Under the pieces are notes generated by a model. It worked only from the letters and a program-made list of their open reading frames with translations. It was not told where the DNA came from and made no database searches. Positions 1-8,009 of a DNA stretch of 64,000 nucleotides are shown here, piece after piece (within the stretch, counting starts at the first letter, position 1; every line of letters starts with the position of its first letter). Source of the stretch: Streptococcus sp. 1643 (GTDB taxonomy: Bacteria > Bacillota > Bacilli > Lactobacillales > Streptococcaceae). The translations under genes were made by a program, and so were the position numbers. The DNA lies in the NCBI RefSeq assembly GCF_006228325.1, contig NZ_CP040231.1, positions 259,001 through 323,000 on the forward strand. Reading direction: 5' to 3'.

Positions 1-100
1 GAAAATTGAATAGCCAGCCGAAGACAGAGCAGATAGGAGTAGAGAGAACCAAATATAGTATAAGATTGAAACTTCTTATAAAGTAGTTTTTTGTGGTCAT
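1..100 (-). CDS. Membrane protein of element A, N-terminal part only (cut by window start)
   Basis: An ATG at 98-100 overlaps the stop of the upstream FtsK-like gene (ATGA) and opens a reading frame that runs off the window after about 33 codons. The visible part begins MTTKNYFIRSFNLILYLVL and becomes hydrophobic, as expected for a first membrane helix. It resembles the start of the 196 aa membrane protein at 8010-8600 in element B (FFQKTFNLSRYLLVFV), which sits in the same place after its own ftsK-like gene. Function is unknown; the position suggests a transfer or replication accessory. The identification rests on that parallel, and most of the gene lies outside the window. Confidence 0.6.
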   Translation of the reverse strand, partial: MTTKNYFIRSFNLILYLVLSTPICSVFGWLFNF

Positions 101-1197
101 AGGATACCTCGCTTAGTGTAGTAGGTTGGACAGAGTAGGGGCAGAACTTGGTAGGGGTGTTCATTGTCGATAACTTGGATGATACCTGTACCATGTCCTG
201 TTGGAATGACAATCCCCTCTGGATCGAGGTCAGGAAATAAAAATTGAGTAGTTTTCTGATTGATATTTCCAATTTGTAACAATACGTTTAGCTGTTCCCT
301 TACTGAAATTGGGATAGTATTGTGGTCAAAACGCTGACTTACTAAAAATAGATGGATTTTGGTAGCACGTCCTAACAAGGCAATCTGTGAGAGTAAGGAG
401 AAAAATGCTTCTTTGATATTCTTATTGACTCCCTCTGATAGAGCTAGGACTTCATCAATAACAATAGTTAGATGGGTAAATTGATGGTTGGGATTATCAT
501 ACAAGATAGCTTGTCGTTTTTGAATGAGATTTGCACATTGACTTAATTGTTCGTTGACCTGTGATACAAAATCAGATTTTGAACGGTTTTCGACAGGGTG
601 GATAACGGAAATATGATTTTCTCTTGCCCAACGACTTGGGGTATCAAATTTCGGGTCAATGATAATCAAGTCAGACATATGCTTCAGTACACTCAAGAAG
701 TAAGTGAGAGCATACGATTTCCCAGAACCTGAATTTCCAGCAATAGCCCAGTGATTGACCTTGTCTAAATTGAGTTCAAAGTGCTTCATGATAGGGATTT
801 TCCCATGTGGCAATCTGGCTGAAAACTTATCCAAATCAGGAATCGCTAAACGTTCTGAAATCCCTCTTTTCCAAGGGAAGAATAAACCACGTTGAATGTG
901 TAAGTCATCTGTGTCTAGAGGGACAAAATAGGTAGCATTTTGTTTTAGAAGCGTATATTGTGGGTAAAGTGAAGCATTGGCAATCAGAAAGATTTTCTTG
1001 TATAAGTCGTCATCGAGGATATAAGCGCACGGTAGGCGAGGGACAAAGACAAAGCCGTCTTCTTGAATAATGACGTTAAAAGAATTAGTATAGCTGGTTT
1101 CCCCCTGCATTAAAGCCCCTAGAGCCATGTTTAGGCTCTGGAGCAGGTAAGATTGCAGGAAAGATTGGTTCAGCACATCACGAGATTGTGAGGTCAT
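97..1197 (-). CDS. FtsK/SpoIIIE-type DNA-pumping ATPase, TcpA-like coupling protein (element A)
   Basis: This 366 aa protein has one RecA-like ATPase domain with a Walker A motif GNSGSGKS (residues 154-161) and a Walker B motif LTIVIDE (D248, E249). Such proteins drive double- or single-stranded DNA through membranes. In streptococcal integrative elements they act as coupling proteins that bring the Rep/relaxase-DNA complex to the conjugation pore. There is no clear membrane segment; the neighbouring small membrane protein may supply the anchor. The start codon overlaps the stop of the preceding gene (TAATG), so translation is probably coupled. It is closely similar along its whole length to the protein at 8600-9676. 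Exact role in transfer is inferred. Confidence 0.85.
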   Translation of the reverse strand: MTSQSRDVLNQSFLQSYLLQSLNMALGALMQGETSYTNSFNVIIQEDGFVFVPRLPCAYILDDDLYKKIFLIANASLYPQYTLLKQNATYFVPLDTDDLHIQRGLFFPWKRGISERLAIPDLDKFSARLPHGKIPIMKHFELNLDKVNHWAIAGNSGSGKSYALTYFLSVLKHMSDLIIIDPKFDTPSRWARENHISVIHPVENRSKSDFVSQVNEQLSQCANLIQKRQAILYDNPNHQFTHLTIVIDEVLALSEGVNKNIKEAFFSLLSQIALLGRATKIHLFLVSQRFDHNTIPISVREQLNVLLQIGNINQKTTQFLFPDLDPEGIVIPTGHGTGIIQVIDNEHPYQVLPLLCPTYYTKRGIL

Positions 1198-1517
1198 TAC
1201 CGAACCTCCTTGATACCATTTGCTTTGAAGTAAACGTTATATTTTACTTCGCAGGCTTGTAGGGTGTCAAATTGAATCATGGATTGAAACGCTGGAAGCT
1301 CAATCGTATCTTCGAATTTTACTTGGAAAGGGTCTTGCCCTTCCTGTACAAACCATGCTTTATAGGCTACGATTTCTCCTGTTGGTTTTCCTTCTTCAAA
1401 CCGTTGTTGTGGTTCAAGTTCGGTACTAAGTGAGTAAATCGGTTGTTTTTGACTGATAATTTTATCAGCCAATGTAGTTGTATAACCACCTTTTGTTGTT
1501 TTCATTTTAAACGCCAT
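1197..1517 (-). CDS. Conserved small element protein, 106 aa, unknown function
   Basis: This soluble 106 aa protein has no motif I can name. Its paralogue in element B (9676-9990) shares blocks such as QKQPI..LSTE, PTGEI..KAWF and NVYF.ANGIKEV. A strong ribosome site (AAAGGAGG) precedes its ATG, and its stop overlaps the ftsK-like start by one base. The conserved pairing with the ATPase in both elements suggests a partner in DNA processing or transfer. A small single-strand DNA-binding or ATPase-adaptor protein would be possible, but nothing in the sequence proves it. Confidence 0.75.
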   Translation of the reverse strand: MAFKMKTTKGGYTTTLADKIISQKQPIYSLSTELEPQQRFEEGKPTGEIVAYKAWFVQEGQDPFQVKFEDTIELPAFQSMIQFDTLQACEVKYNVYFKANGIKEVR

Positions 1518-1683
1518 AGGGTTGTTCCTCCTTTATTATTGAGAAATAATACGAATGAGACTTGCTCGGTTTTGGTCGTGAGCTGGACGTAGTTGCTCTA
1601 GTTATGTATCACCTCCTTATTACTAAGGAGAATGAGACAACCAAACGCAAAGTTATTTGTTAAATTTTTAATTTTTTTATAAA

Positions 1684-1710
1684 AAATCCAGTGACAGAGA
1701 CACTGGATTT
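1684..1710 (-). terminator. Intrinsic terminator after the sigma-like gene
   Basis: A perfect 10-bp stem AAATCCAGTG / CACTGGATTT with a 7-nt loop is followed on the minus strand by a run of T. It lies just downstream of the gene at 1743-2165 and separates it from the ftsK block. Confidence 0.8.
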
Positions 1711-1742
1711 GAGGTATTAGCGATAACTTTTTAATAAAGGAG

Positions 1743-2165
1743 CTAATTTTTTAGTGCTTTACAATAATGAGATTTGACAGTTACATCACTCATTTTCTTG
1801 TAATGTTCAGTGATATAGCGAGCCGTTTCTTTATAGCTTGAACCTTGTTCCGCTATCATTTCAACAATCTTACTGTCAATTTCTGATAGGGATGCTTTAG
1901 CTTCACGAATAGCTTGTCTTAACTCCGCTAGGATTAAAGCTTCTTCGGGATTCAAATCAGAACTTGCAACTACTTCATAGCGTTCACGTCGTTTACCGTC
2001 ATTACGAGATATGCTTTCTTCCATACTTCGTTTATGGTGGTATCGGTCACGCCGTTCTGCATTACTTTGTTCTTGTTGAAGCAAACGAGTTACTTCATTC
2101 CAATTTTTAGCTTTAATAGCTTCTTTGATTTTACGCTCACGGCGTTCTTGTACTTTATTGCTCAT
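1743..2165 (-). CDS. Sigma-70 region 4-like small regulator, 140 aa
   Basis: I chose the ATG at 2163-2165 because a ribosome site (AAAGGAG) lies just upstream; the frame stays open to 2249 but has no ribosome site there. The N-terminal half is very basic and charged (RRERKIKEAIKAKNW). The C-terminal half, from LSEIDSKIVEMI to SYKETARYI and VKSHYCKAL, looks like the helix-turn-helix of sigma region 4 as seen in small regulators of integrative elements. It probably regulates element genes, but no target is visible. An alternative is a phage-type ArpU/sigma-like activator. The domain match is by eye only. Confidence 0.6.
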   Translation of the reverse strand: MSNKVQERRERKIKEAIKAKNWNEVTRLLQQEQSNAERRDRYHHKRSMEESISRNDGKRRERYEVVASSDLNPEEALILAELRQAIREAKASLSEIDSKIVEMIAEQGSSYKETARYITEHYKKMSDVTVKSHYCKALKN

Positions 2166-2483
2166 AATGATGAGCTCCTTTCCGTCCTTGGACAGAAGGA
2201 AACAAAATGAGCAAATATTGAACGCTGAGTATGCTAAAAGGCACAACAAAGAAACAGCGAAACAATTCTATGCAAGACATGACCTTTATCGTCATATCAT
2301 CATATTTGTTTCAATCTGTCCTTTGATGGCCATCAATTTGGACTATTAAAATTTTTATCAAGAGTTTTTCTTGATATATTCAGTATAAGGCATAATGTTC
2401 TTTTATTTTTTACTTCTTTTTTTACTTCAATAAACTAATTTGTAAAACGAAGTGCAAAAAAAACTAGGCGATTCACCTAGTTT
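2166..2483. other. AT-rich spacer with no gene
   Basis: This stretch holds the leader of the sigma-like gene and the terminator of the large XRE gene. Short open frames on either strand lack ribosome sites and protein-like composition. I see no RNA gene or repeat. Confidence 0.5.
2461..2483 (-). terminator. Intrinsic terminator of the 471 aa XRE gene
   Basis: The stem AAACTAGG / CCTAGTTT lies directly after the stop codon at 2484 and is followed on the minus strand by a run of at least eight T. Confidence 0.8.
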
Positions 2484-3899
2484 TTAAAGAGCAAATTTTC
2501 GTATCTCTTCTTCGCTTAATAGTTTAATAAATGCTTGTTGAACTCTATCTAAAGCCGAAGCCATTGCGAGTAATTCCTCGTTTAATTGTTCTTGGAAATA
2601 GTATGTTACTTGTGTATTATTCGTCAATAATCCCTCAATATAGCGAGTGACATTTGTATTATCTAAATTGATATCATAGAGTTCAACTAAATCAACAAGG
2701 TCGATGTCGTTTATTCCCTGAGAGGCAATTTTTTCAATACGTTTCTTATCCTCTAGTGAAAATCTTGTTGGCTCTAATTGAATAGTGTGCCTTTCTTGAA
2801 TTGGTCTTGTTGCATAAGGGTTGGAAACCCAACTGATAATTTCATCAAAAGTTCTTTCCTCAGTCCTTTCTATATCATTGGATTGATAAATATTAATGCC
2901 TAGATTTGCCAACTCTTCTTTAGAATATTTTTGATATAACTCTGTGATATCCTTACCTTGACTGAGTAATTTCATACAGTCCTCAGATATCTGTTTGAAT
3001 TTTACTCCATCTATTTGTTGACCACCAGTCATACTAAACGAAGAGGTTGTTCTTCCTTTTTGAGAAATAACTAACGGGACGGATGTAAGGTAAGATTTTG
3101 GAATATTCTCTTTATACATTCTTTCTAATATATCATTTACCATAAATCCGATATTAAACAAGGGATTTTCTTTGAGTTTTTTTATTAGATTAGGGATAAT
3201 TTCTGTCGAAACATTATCATACCACCATTTATTGATGAGAGGATCAATGTTTTCTTGCCTAAATGTTGAGGGTATGTCATTTCCGCCTAATTCAAATAGG
3301 ATACCACAGACATTAACTTCAAATGATTTAATTAAATTATCCCCTAACATCAACCAAAGAATATCAAACATTTCTTCAAAATCAATGACAGTCAATTCAT
3401 TGATGGTACGGGTTCTAAAACTTCTAGCGGGGTTATAACTTTTTCCACCAACCCATACGTCAATGTCATCTTTCTTGTGAAAAGTATCCATTTCAGTTTC
3501 AGTAGAAATCATAAATCTTTTTCTTTGAATATTGAAATTTGCAAATGTCTTGGCAATACTTAGACAACTTGATTGGATTGAAATTAAATCATCACTCATG
3601 AAAGAATATAGTTTTTCATCTACAGCCTCTAAATCTCTATATAAAATAGAACTGAAAAAATAATGAAACAGATTCTCAATAAACTCATCTAACTCTCCAA
3701 AAACGATATACGTATAGCTCGAAGCGGTTAGAGCATTTAAATAAACTAACATCGAACTCGTAATTGGTCGCTTACCACTTTCAACTTGACTAACTTGACC
3801 TGCATTGCCTAGTTCGCTTTGTGTAATATTGTATTTTTTTCTTAAATTTTTGATACGAGTAGGTATTTCTTGTGAATAATTTTCTTCAAAAAATTTCAT
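2484..3899 (-). CDS. Large XRE-family helix-turn-helix protein, 471 aa
   Basis: The ATG at 3897-3899 was chosen because a GGGGGAT ribosome site precedes it; an upstream ATG at 3920 lacks one. Residues about 10-50 form a Cro/CI-type helix-turn-helix (IKNLRKKYNITQSELG then VSQVESGKRPIT). The remaining 400 residues are soluble and have no motif I recognise. Long XRE proteins of this shape occur in streptococcal integrative elements, where they often control excision or transfer, sometimes in response to a signal. It lies between the cadmium genes and the sigma-like gene with its own terminator, so it is probably a separate unit. Its function is inferred from the N-terminus only. Confidence 0.65.
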   Translation of the reverse strand: MKFFEENYSQEIPTRIKNLRKKYNITQSELGNAGQVSQVESGKRPITSSMLVYLNALTASSYTYIVFGELDEFIENLFHYFFSSILYRDLEAVDEKLYSFMSDDLISIQSSCLSIAKTFANFNIQRKRFMISTETEMDTFHKKDDIDVWVGGKSYNPARSFRTRTINELTVIDFEEMFDILWLMLGDNLIKSFEVNVCGILFELGGNDIPSTFRQENIDPLINKWWYDNVSTEIIPNLIKKLKENPLFNIGFMVNDILERMYKENIPKSYLTSVPLVISQKGRTTSSFSMTGGQQIDGVKFKQISEDCMKLLSQGKDITELYQKYSKEELANLGINIYQSNDIERTEERTFDEIISWVSNPYATRPIQERHTIQLEPTRFSLEDKKRIEKIASQGINDIDLVDLVELYDINLDNTNVTRYIEGLLTNNTQVTYYFQEQLNEELLAMASALDRVQQAFIKLLSEEEIRKFAL

Positions 3900-3949
3900 A
3901 TATAATCCCCCTATAATCATGGAAAAGTAGAAAGTAGTAAAAATAGTTG

Positions 3950-4288
3950 TTATCCTAGTTGATTAAAAAAATCTCTGATTTCCTCATCTTTTATAAAATA
4001 ATATATAATTTTCCCCTCTCTTCTAGTGTCCAAGATGTTTTGATTGGCTAGTTTACGAAGATGGTGGGAGGCAGATGCCATACTGAGATTTAATAAACAG
4101 GCTATATCGCAGACACAGAGTTCTTCGACGGCAAGGAGATAAAAGATGATATTTATCTGTTTATTATCGGTAAATTTTGATAAAATGCGAAGTGATTTTT
4201 GGACTTTTTCCTTTTCAAGGTAGTTCGTTGCGGTTGTAACATTTTGTTGATTTATAACATCCACTTGACAGATACTATCTTTTTTCAT
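3950..4288 (-). CDS. cadX: Cadmium-sensing ArsR/SmtB repressor CadX/CadC
   Basis: The protein is 112 aa from the ATG at 4286-4288, which has an AGGAG site 9 nt upstream. It is a winged-helix repressor that leaves DNA when Cd, Pb or Zn binds. The metal-site cysteines expected for CadC/CadX are present: Cys7 near the N-terminus and the ELCVCD motif (Cys58, Cys60). The recognition helix SMASASHHLRKL follows. It is the second gene of a cadD-cadX operon, 11 nt after cadD, and an operator palindrome lies upstream of cadD. It therefore probably represses its own operon. CadX and CadC are hard to separate by eye; pairing with cadD favours CadX. Confidence 0.88.
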   Translation of the reverse strand: MKKDSICQVDVINQQNVTTATNYLEKEKVQKSLRILSKFTDNKQINIIFYLLAVEELCVCDIACLLNLSMASASHHLRKLANQNILDTRREGKIIYYFIKDEEIRDFFNQLG

Positions 4289-4299
4289 AATATTTTCTC

Positions 4300-4914
4300 C
4301 TAGCCTAATATAGTCCATAGTATGTCAAAACTGTTATTTTCAATCAGGATATATATCCCCAATCCTAAATAAACAACGGCAATAAACCATCTGCTATATT
4401 TTTCCAAAATTTCTCCAACAGAAGAGACTTGTGCCAATTTTTGGGCAGAAAAAACCAAGAGATAAATCATGACTAGAAAGGTAAGTAAAGCTACTATCAA
4501 ATTTGCTAAATTTAAGGTAGTAAAATATGGAACAAAGACACCAATATTGTCAGCACCACAACTTGCAAAAGTAATCATAGCGACTAGAAATATCAGGTTT
4601 TTATTATCTTTGCGCAAACCTTCTTTGGCAATAGCTTCTCCATCAGAATCTCCTAAAAGCAAAACTTTGAGACCTAGGAAAATTGGAATCAAACCGAGTA
4701 AACCTAAAATCTCTTTACTAGGAATATAATTTAAGACAAATGCAAAAAGCAAACTTAGCAATATTAGACTAACAGAGCCTAGAAATTGTCCTAAATAGAT
4801 GTTAATGATGTCTTTTCTGCTTTTTCTTTTGGCAAAAAATAACATTAGGATAATAAGTAAGTCTACGGCTGTCCCAGAATACAGTATTATTGAAGTAACA
4901 ACATTTTGAATCAT
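4300..4914 (-). CDS. cadD: CadD-type cadmium resistance membrane transporter
   Basis: This 204 aa integral membrane protein has about five to six hydrophobic helices and belongs to the CadD family, which exports cadmium or lowers its uptake. Family length is about 205 aa. The conserved segment FASCGADNIGVFVPYF, with its cysteine and acidic residue inside a membrane helix, is present at about residues 118-133. I chose the ATG at 4912-4914 because a GAGGTG site precedes it, rather than the ATG 12 nt upstream. It is the first gene of the cad operon, transcribed from a strong promoter that overlaps a CadX/CadC-type operator. It is accessory cargo of element A. Confidence 0.88.
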   Translation of the reverse strand: MIQNVVTSIILYSGTAVDLLIILMLFFAKRKSRKDIINIYLGQFLGSVSLILLSLLFAFVLNYIPSKEILGLLGLIPIFLGLKVLLLGDSDGEAIAKEGLRKDNKNLIFLVAMITFASCGADNIGVFVPYFTTLNLANLIVALLTFLVMIYLLVFSAQKLAQVSSVGEILEKYSRWFIAVVYLGLGIYILIENNSFDILWTILG

Positions 4915-4923
4915 AAAACACCT

Positions 4924-4945
4924 CATTCAAATATATTTTTGAATG
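4924..4945 (-). promoter_or_regulatory. CadX/CadC operator palindrome
   Basis: A 22-bp near-perfect palindrome with arms CATTCAAAT and TTTGAATG closely resembles known CadC/SmtB operators. It lies just downstream of the cadD -10 box, where a bound repressor would block transcription. Confidence 0.8.
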
Positions 4946-4946
4946 T

Positions 4947-4975
4947 ATTTTAACATTAAACTTTGTAGATGTCAA
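4947..4975 (-). promoter_or_regulatory. cadD promoter
   Basis: On the minus strand TTGACA (4970-4975), a 17-bp spacer and TAAAAT (4947-4952) form a near-consensus sigma-A promoter. The CadX operator covers the likely start of transcription. Confidence 0.8.
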
Positions 4976-5025
4976 CTTAAAATTCACCAAAATATAGATA
5001 AGGCGTTAGTGTACCAAATATTAAA

Positions 5026-5055
5026 AAGCCCTGCCATCGAAATGATAGCAGGGCT
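5026..5055 (-). terminator. Terminator shielding the cad operon
   Basis: The stem AAGCCCTGC / GCAGGGCTT is followed on the minus strand by five T. It would stop leftward transcription coming from the integrase side before it reaches cadD. Confidence 0.75.
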
Positions 5056-5089
5056 TAACTTCAATATCCAGATGATATATTTATCTAAA

Positions 5090-5111
5090 AAAGGTAGAGT
5101 AAAAGGTAGAG
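5090..5111. repeat. Direct repeat pair, arm-type-like, element A right end
   Basis: Two copies of AGGTAGAG are spaced 11 bp apart. The layout matches the GTAGTCA pairs at 5293 and 19508, so these may be integrase arm sites of element A with a different sequence. Confidence 0.5.
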
Positions 5112-5292
5112 TTTTTATTGATTTGTAGTGCGATATAATGAGTTTCAAAAAATCAAAAATCACTTTAAATCAATATTTTGACGTCTATTGACGTGTACTG
5201 AAACCCTTACTTCACCTCTGTAAAGGTTGTGAATGTTATTTTAGCACCCTTTAAACGCTGTTATATCAACGTTTTTAGATTGTTCTATAGAA

Positions 5293-5314
5293 AATGTAGT
5301 CATAAATGTAGTCA
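5293..5314. repeat. Integrase arm-type direct repeats, left end of element B
   Basis: Two copies of AATGTAGTCA lie 11 bp apart, just beyond the integrase stop codon. The same pair occurs at 19508-19529 at the other end of the element. Paired short repeats inside both ends are typical binding sites for the N-terminal arm-binding domain of Tn916-like integrases. Confidence 0.7.
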
Positions 5315-5319
5315 TTTTG

Positions 5320-6585
5320 CTAAGCCGTCAATTTTGCAATTTCTTTGAGGTAGATTTCAACTGCTTCTGCTTTCTTTTTCGGTGCCAATTCAGCATAAGT
5401 ATCCATTGTCGTTTTAATCGACTTATGGCCCATTCTTATCTGGAGCTCTTTCCAGTTTGCACCAGCATTCAGCATTAAAGAAGCATGTGTATGGCGGAAA
5501 AGGTGAAAACCATAGTTTGGTAGTCCTAACTCGGTCAAACGCTTTTTAAGTGTTGCACGTTCATTCCTGTCACACATATAATTCCCGTAAATTGTAGGGA
5601 AAATTAAGTCTACAGTTGGTAAATCGTGACTCACAAAATAATCACTCATCTCAGCATGAAAAGCTTTCAAGTCATCTAAGACTTGTCTCGGGATTGCAAC
5701 TCTTCTGTTACCAGCATCCGTTTTGGCACTGTTCTTACAAACAATCTCGCCCTTAATCCCAAGTTTCTTATTTCCAGCTTTCCACATTAGCGTCTTATTG
5801 ACGATAATTTCATTGGAATCAAAATCAAGATCATGGATTGATAAAGCAAGAAGTTCATTGATTCGAAGCGCAGAAGCTAACAGCGTGTCGCAGATAACTT
5901 TGAATCGTCGATTTGCTCGAGTATCAGGAAGAGTATCAAGATAGTTCAACCAAGTAGCCAAGTCATCTCCATGCAATACCATGATTCTCTCCTTTACCAC
6001 CTTCGGTTTTGGAGGGATTTTTACTGTTCGAGCTGGATTATGAGAAAGTTCGAAATTCGTGATTCCATAATCAAAAATATCACTAAGCTTATAGATAACT
6101 GCACCGAAATCTTTTGCGTGTCCCTTTTTGGATTTTTTAACACCTGATTCAACAGACTTTTTAGATTGCTGAGCTAATTTATTAACCCAAATCTGAATAT
6201 CTGCAGATTTTATCTCTTCAGGTCTATATTCTCCAAACTTAGGGATGATATAGGTATCAAGATAGCTTCGAACTCGGTTAATCGTATTCTGAGAAGTCAC
6301 CCAAGTTACAAAACTGACAAACCAGGCTTCCGCTAACTCTTCGAAGTTATTGATCAACAAAGTCTCTTTTTGAGTTGATCCCTTCGCTTCAAAATCAATC
6401 CGAGTTTGAATGATTTTCCTATCAAGACTTTTTAGAGTTTTAGCAGTTATAGATGATGTAACTTTTTTACCAGTTTTAACATCTACACCAATATACACAC
6501 CACGTTGCGTATAGCTAATAGTCCCGTTACTTTTGGTAGTTTTAATGACTTTTCGATTGTTGTGAATGATAGTTTCTTTCTGCAT
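5320..6585 (-). CDS. int: Tyrosine recombinase (integrase) of element B
   Basis: This 421 aa protein has the three parts of Tn916-type integrases: an N-terminal arm-DNA-binding region (to about residue 65), a core-binding SAM-like domain (about 80-185) and a C-terminal catalytic domain. The catalytic residues are all visible: R241 (ALRINELL), H361 and R364 (HLFRHTH), H387 (MGHKS) and the nucleophile Y397 (DTYAEL). It cuts and joins the ends of the element with the chromosome. It is the last gene of the rep-xis-int string and ends just inside the left arm repeats. Length is usual for the family. The likely target is the end of rpsI, judged from the right boundary. Confidence 0.93.
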   Translation of the reverse strand: MQKETIIHNNRKVIKTTKSNGTISYTQRGVYIGVDVKTGKKVTSSITAKTLKSLDRKIIQTRIDFEAKGSTQKETLLINNFEELAEAWFVSFVTWVTSQNTINRVRSYLDTYIIPKFGEYRPEEIKSADIQIWVNKLAQQSKKSVESGVKKSKKGHAKDFGAVIYKLSDIFDYGITNFELSHNPARTVKIPPKPKVVKERIMVLHGDDLATWLNYLDTLPDTRANRRFKVICDTLLASALRINELLALSIHDLDFDSNEIIVNKTLMWKAGNKKLGIKGEIVCKNSAKTDAGNRRVAIPRQVLDDLKAFHAEMSDYFVSHDLPTVDLIFPTIYGNYMCDRNERATLKKRLTELGLPNYGFHLFRHTHASLMLNAGANWKELQIRMGHKSIKTTMDTYAELAPKKKAEAVEIYLKEIAKLTA

Positions 6586-6612
6586 AGTAGCCTTTCACGT
6601 TCGGATATATAA

Positions 6613-6662
6613 AAGGCTAAAATAACAACCTCACACTATTTATGTGATATTACTATTTTAGC
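6613..6662 (-). terminator. Hairpin between the excisionase and integrase genes
   Basis: Nested inverted repeats GCTAAAATA / TATTTTAGC and TCACA / TGTGA are followed on the minus strand by TTTTATAT. It may weaken read-through from rep-xis into int, so that int depends on its own promoter. Strength is uncertain because the stem is AT-rich. Confidence 0.5.
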
Positions 6663-6674
6663 ACAATCTTATAA

Positions 6675-6935
6675 TTAGGGAGTTAAATAGTTTAGCACAT
6701 CCTCCATTTTGTAAAAAACAGTTCTAGTCCCCTCAATCGGTGGTTCTAGACGCTTAAGTCCCGTCTTCTCCCAAGACTTCAATGTGTTTGGAGAAATCTT
6801 AAGTATAGAAAGCAGCTCTTTCTGAGTTAGAATACTCACATTCTTTTGAATATCTTGCTGTTTCTGCATCATAGCAAGTAAACAAGTCAAAATCTGTTCA
6901 ATTCGATTCAATATTAATAATTGATTGGAGGTCAT
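6675..6935 (-). CDS. Excisionase-like helix-turn-helix protein, 86 aa
   Basis: This 86 aa protein has a MerR-like winged-helix DNA-binding domain of the excisionase type at about residues 34-84 (LTQKELLSILKISPNTLKSWEKTGL, then the wing and KMEDVLNYL). The first 30 residues form a hydrophobic/amphipathic helix. Its start overlaps the end of the rep gene by 4 nt (ATGA) and it precedes the integrase, which is the usual place for a recombination directionality factor. Its alternative role would be a small regulator of rep. Calling it Xis is inference from family and position. Confidence 0.7.
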   Translation of the reverse strand: MTSNQLLILNRIEQILTCLLAMMQKQQDIQKNVSILTQKELLSILKISPNTLKSWEKTGLKRLEPPIEGTRTVFYKMEDVLNYLTP

Positions 6936-7720
6936 CTATTCATCTCTTCGTCTTTCAAAGAATTCTTTTCTCTTTGAGAATTTTGATTACGCCTATATTC
7001 CTCATTCTTCTCTTTCAAACGTTTTTTTTCTCTAATATAATCCTGTTTGAGATAAAGTAATTCGGCTTCTTTCTTCTTCTGTTGTTCTTTATTTTCACGA
7101 TATTGTTTACGATAGAATGCCTCATCTTCTTTAATCTGCTTAATCATGTAATCTTGTTTATTCTTGTTATAACGGAGTGAATCCAACAATTTAACAAAAA
7201 AGAACGGCTTCTGAACAATCAATTTTAAGAGAATAGGCTCGTTTTTACGTGCATAATTTACTAGACTACCAAACTCTGTAAAATTATATTCATTAATGAT
7301 ATCAATAGCAGTTTCTAAATAATTATCTTTACTGTTCTCAATAATAAACTGCTCGAGATCAAATCCACAACCTGCAACAATGTCTTTAGCGTCGTACTGA
7401 GTTTTCTCTGGATTTTGAGCATGAGTCAAATAATGAAACATTCCGGTCGGGGACATAACAGCTTCGATATGCTTTGGTGTATTTAATTTTTCAGTCAGAA
7501 GCTCAGAAACTTGACTTTCGCTCTTGAGCGAATCAAAGAAAAGCACACCATGTCGATGAGTTTTTTTAAATTCCCCAGTTTCTTCATTGATATCCTTATC
7601 ATGCCATGGGCTAAGAACGAAAGGAACTCCCATTCTGTCAAGAATTTCTTTATGATTATCAGGAGCGCTATCTTGATAAAGCAAGAAAGTCCACTTATTA
7701 GCACGTCTATTTTTAATCAT
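6932..7720 (-). CDS. pMV158/RepB-family HUH replication or mobilization protein
   Basis: This 262 aa protein matches the Rep_2 rolling-circle initiator family by eye. It shares the opening TFLLYQDS, the SPWHDKD motif (residues 37-43), the metal-binding HUH-type motif HRH (H55, H57) and the nucleophile Y97 in HYLTH. RepB of pMV158 is about 210 aa; this one has an extra basic, coiled-coil tail from about residue 195. It nicks one DNA strand at an origin and stays bound to the 5' end. In streptococcal mobilizable elements such proteins serve both replication of the excised circle and transfer. A candidate nick site lies upstream at 7925-8008. It heads the rep-xis-int string. Confidence 0.88.
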   Translation of the reverse strand: MIKNRRANKWTFLLYQDSAPDNHKEILDRMGVPFVLSPWHDKDINEETGEFKKTHRHGVLFFDSLKSESQVSELLTEKLNTPKHIEAVMSPTGMFHYLTHAQNPEKTQYDAKDIVAGCGFDLEQFIIENSKDNYLETAIDIINEYNFTEFGSLVNYARKNEPILLKLIVQKPFFFVKLLDSLRYNKNKQDYMIKQIKEDEAFYRKQYRENKEQQKKKEAELLYLKQDYIREKKRLKEKNEEYRRNQNSQREKNSLKDEEMNR

Positions 7721-7924
7721 AGATATTACCTCTTTTATTAATAAAATTTTCCCTATTATTTAAATCAATGAATTTTATACATGGGCTACCTCTATTTAAC
7801 AATACAAAATATTGGTTGGTTCGTTTGCAACTTAACATCGTTTTTTCCTCACTGTATTTTCCAAATAAATATGATAATTTTCGTAAACCGACTTAACTTT
7901 TTGATCGTTGATTATTGATCCATT

Positions 7925-8008
7925 GTCGTAGTGGTTTATACATATTGAATAATCCATGAAAATAGAGTGTTTTTGACATCCACTACGTGTGTCAAAAACT
8001 CTATTTTC
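7925..8008. other. Candidate nick origin (dso/oriT) hairpin
   Basis: A long hairpin has arms at 7958-7978 and 7990-8008 (about 19 pairs with a 2-nt bulge), with CCACTACG (7980-7987) in its loop. An inverted copy, CGTAGTGG, lies at 7927-7934. The pMV158 nick sequence is TACTACGAC in a hairpin loop, so ACTACG here, next to a RepB-like gene, suggests the origin. The hairpin also directly follows the stop codon at 8010 and may act as a terminator for the upstream operon. Confidence 0.6.
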
Positions 8009-8009
8009 A

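Larger units (their letters stand above)
4976..5319. other. Junction between elements A and B
   Basis: There is no gene here. The stretch holds a terminator, two sets of 11-bp-period direct repeats (5090-5111 and 5293-5314) and a segment at about 5112-5225 that matches, in the same order, the right end of element B at about 19530-19643. I find no copy of the rpsI 3' end here. Confidence 0.6.

Noticed and set aside
2125..2349. Plus-strand frame near the sigma-like gene
   Set aside because: It overlaps the start of the opposite gene, lacks a ribosome site and has no protein-like features.
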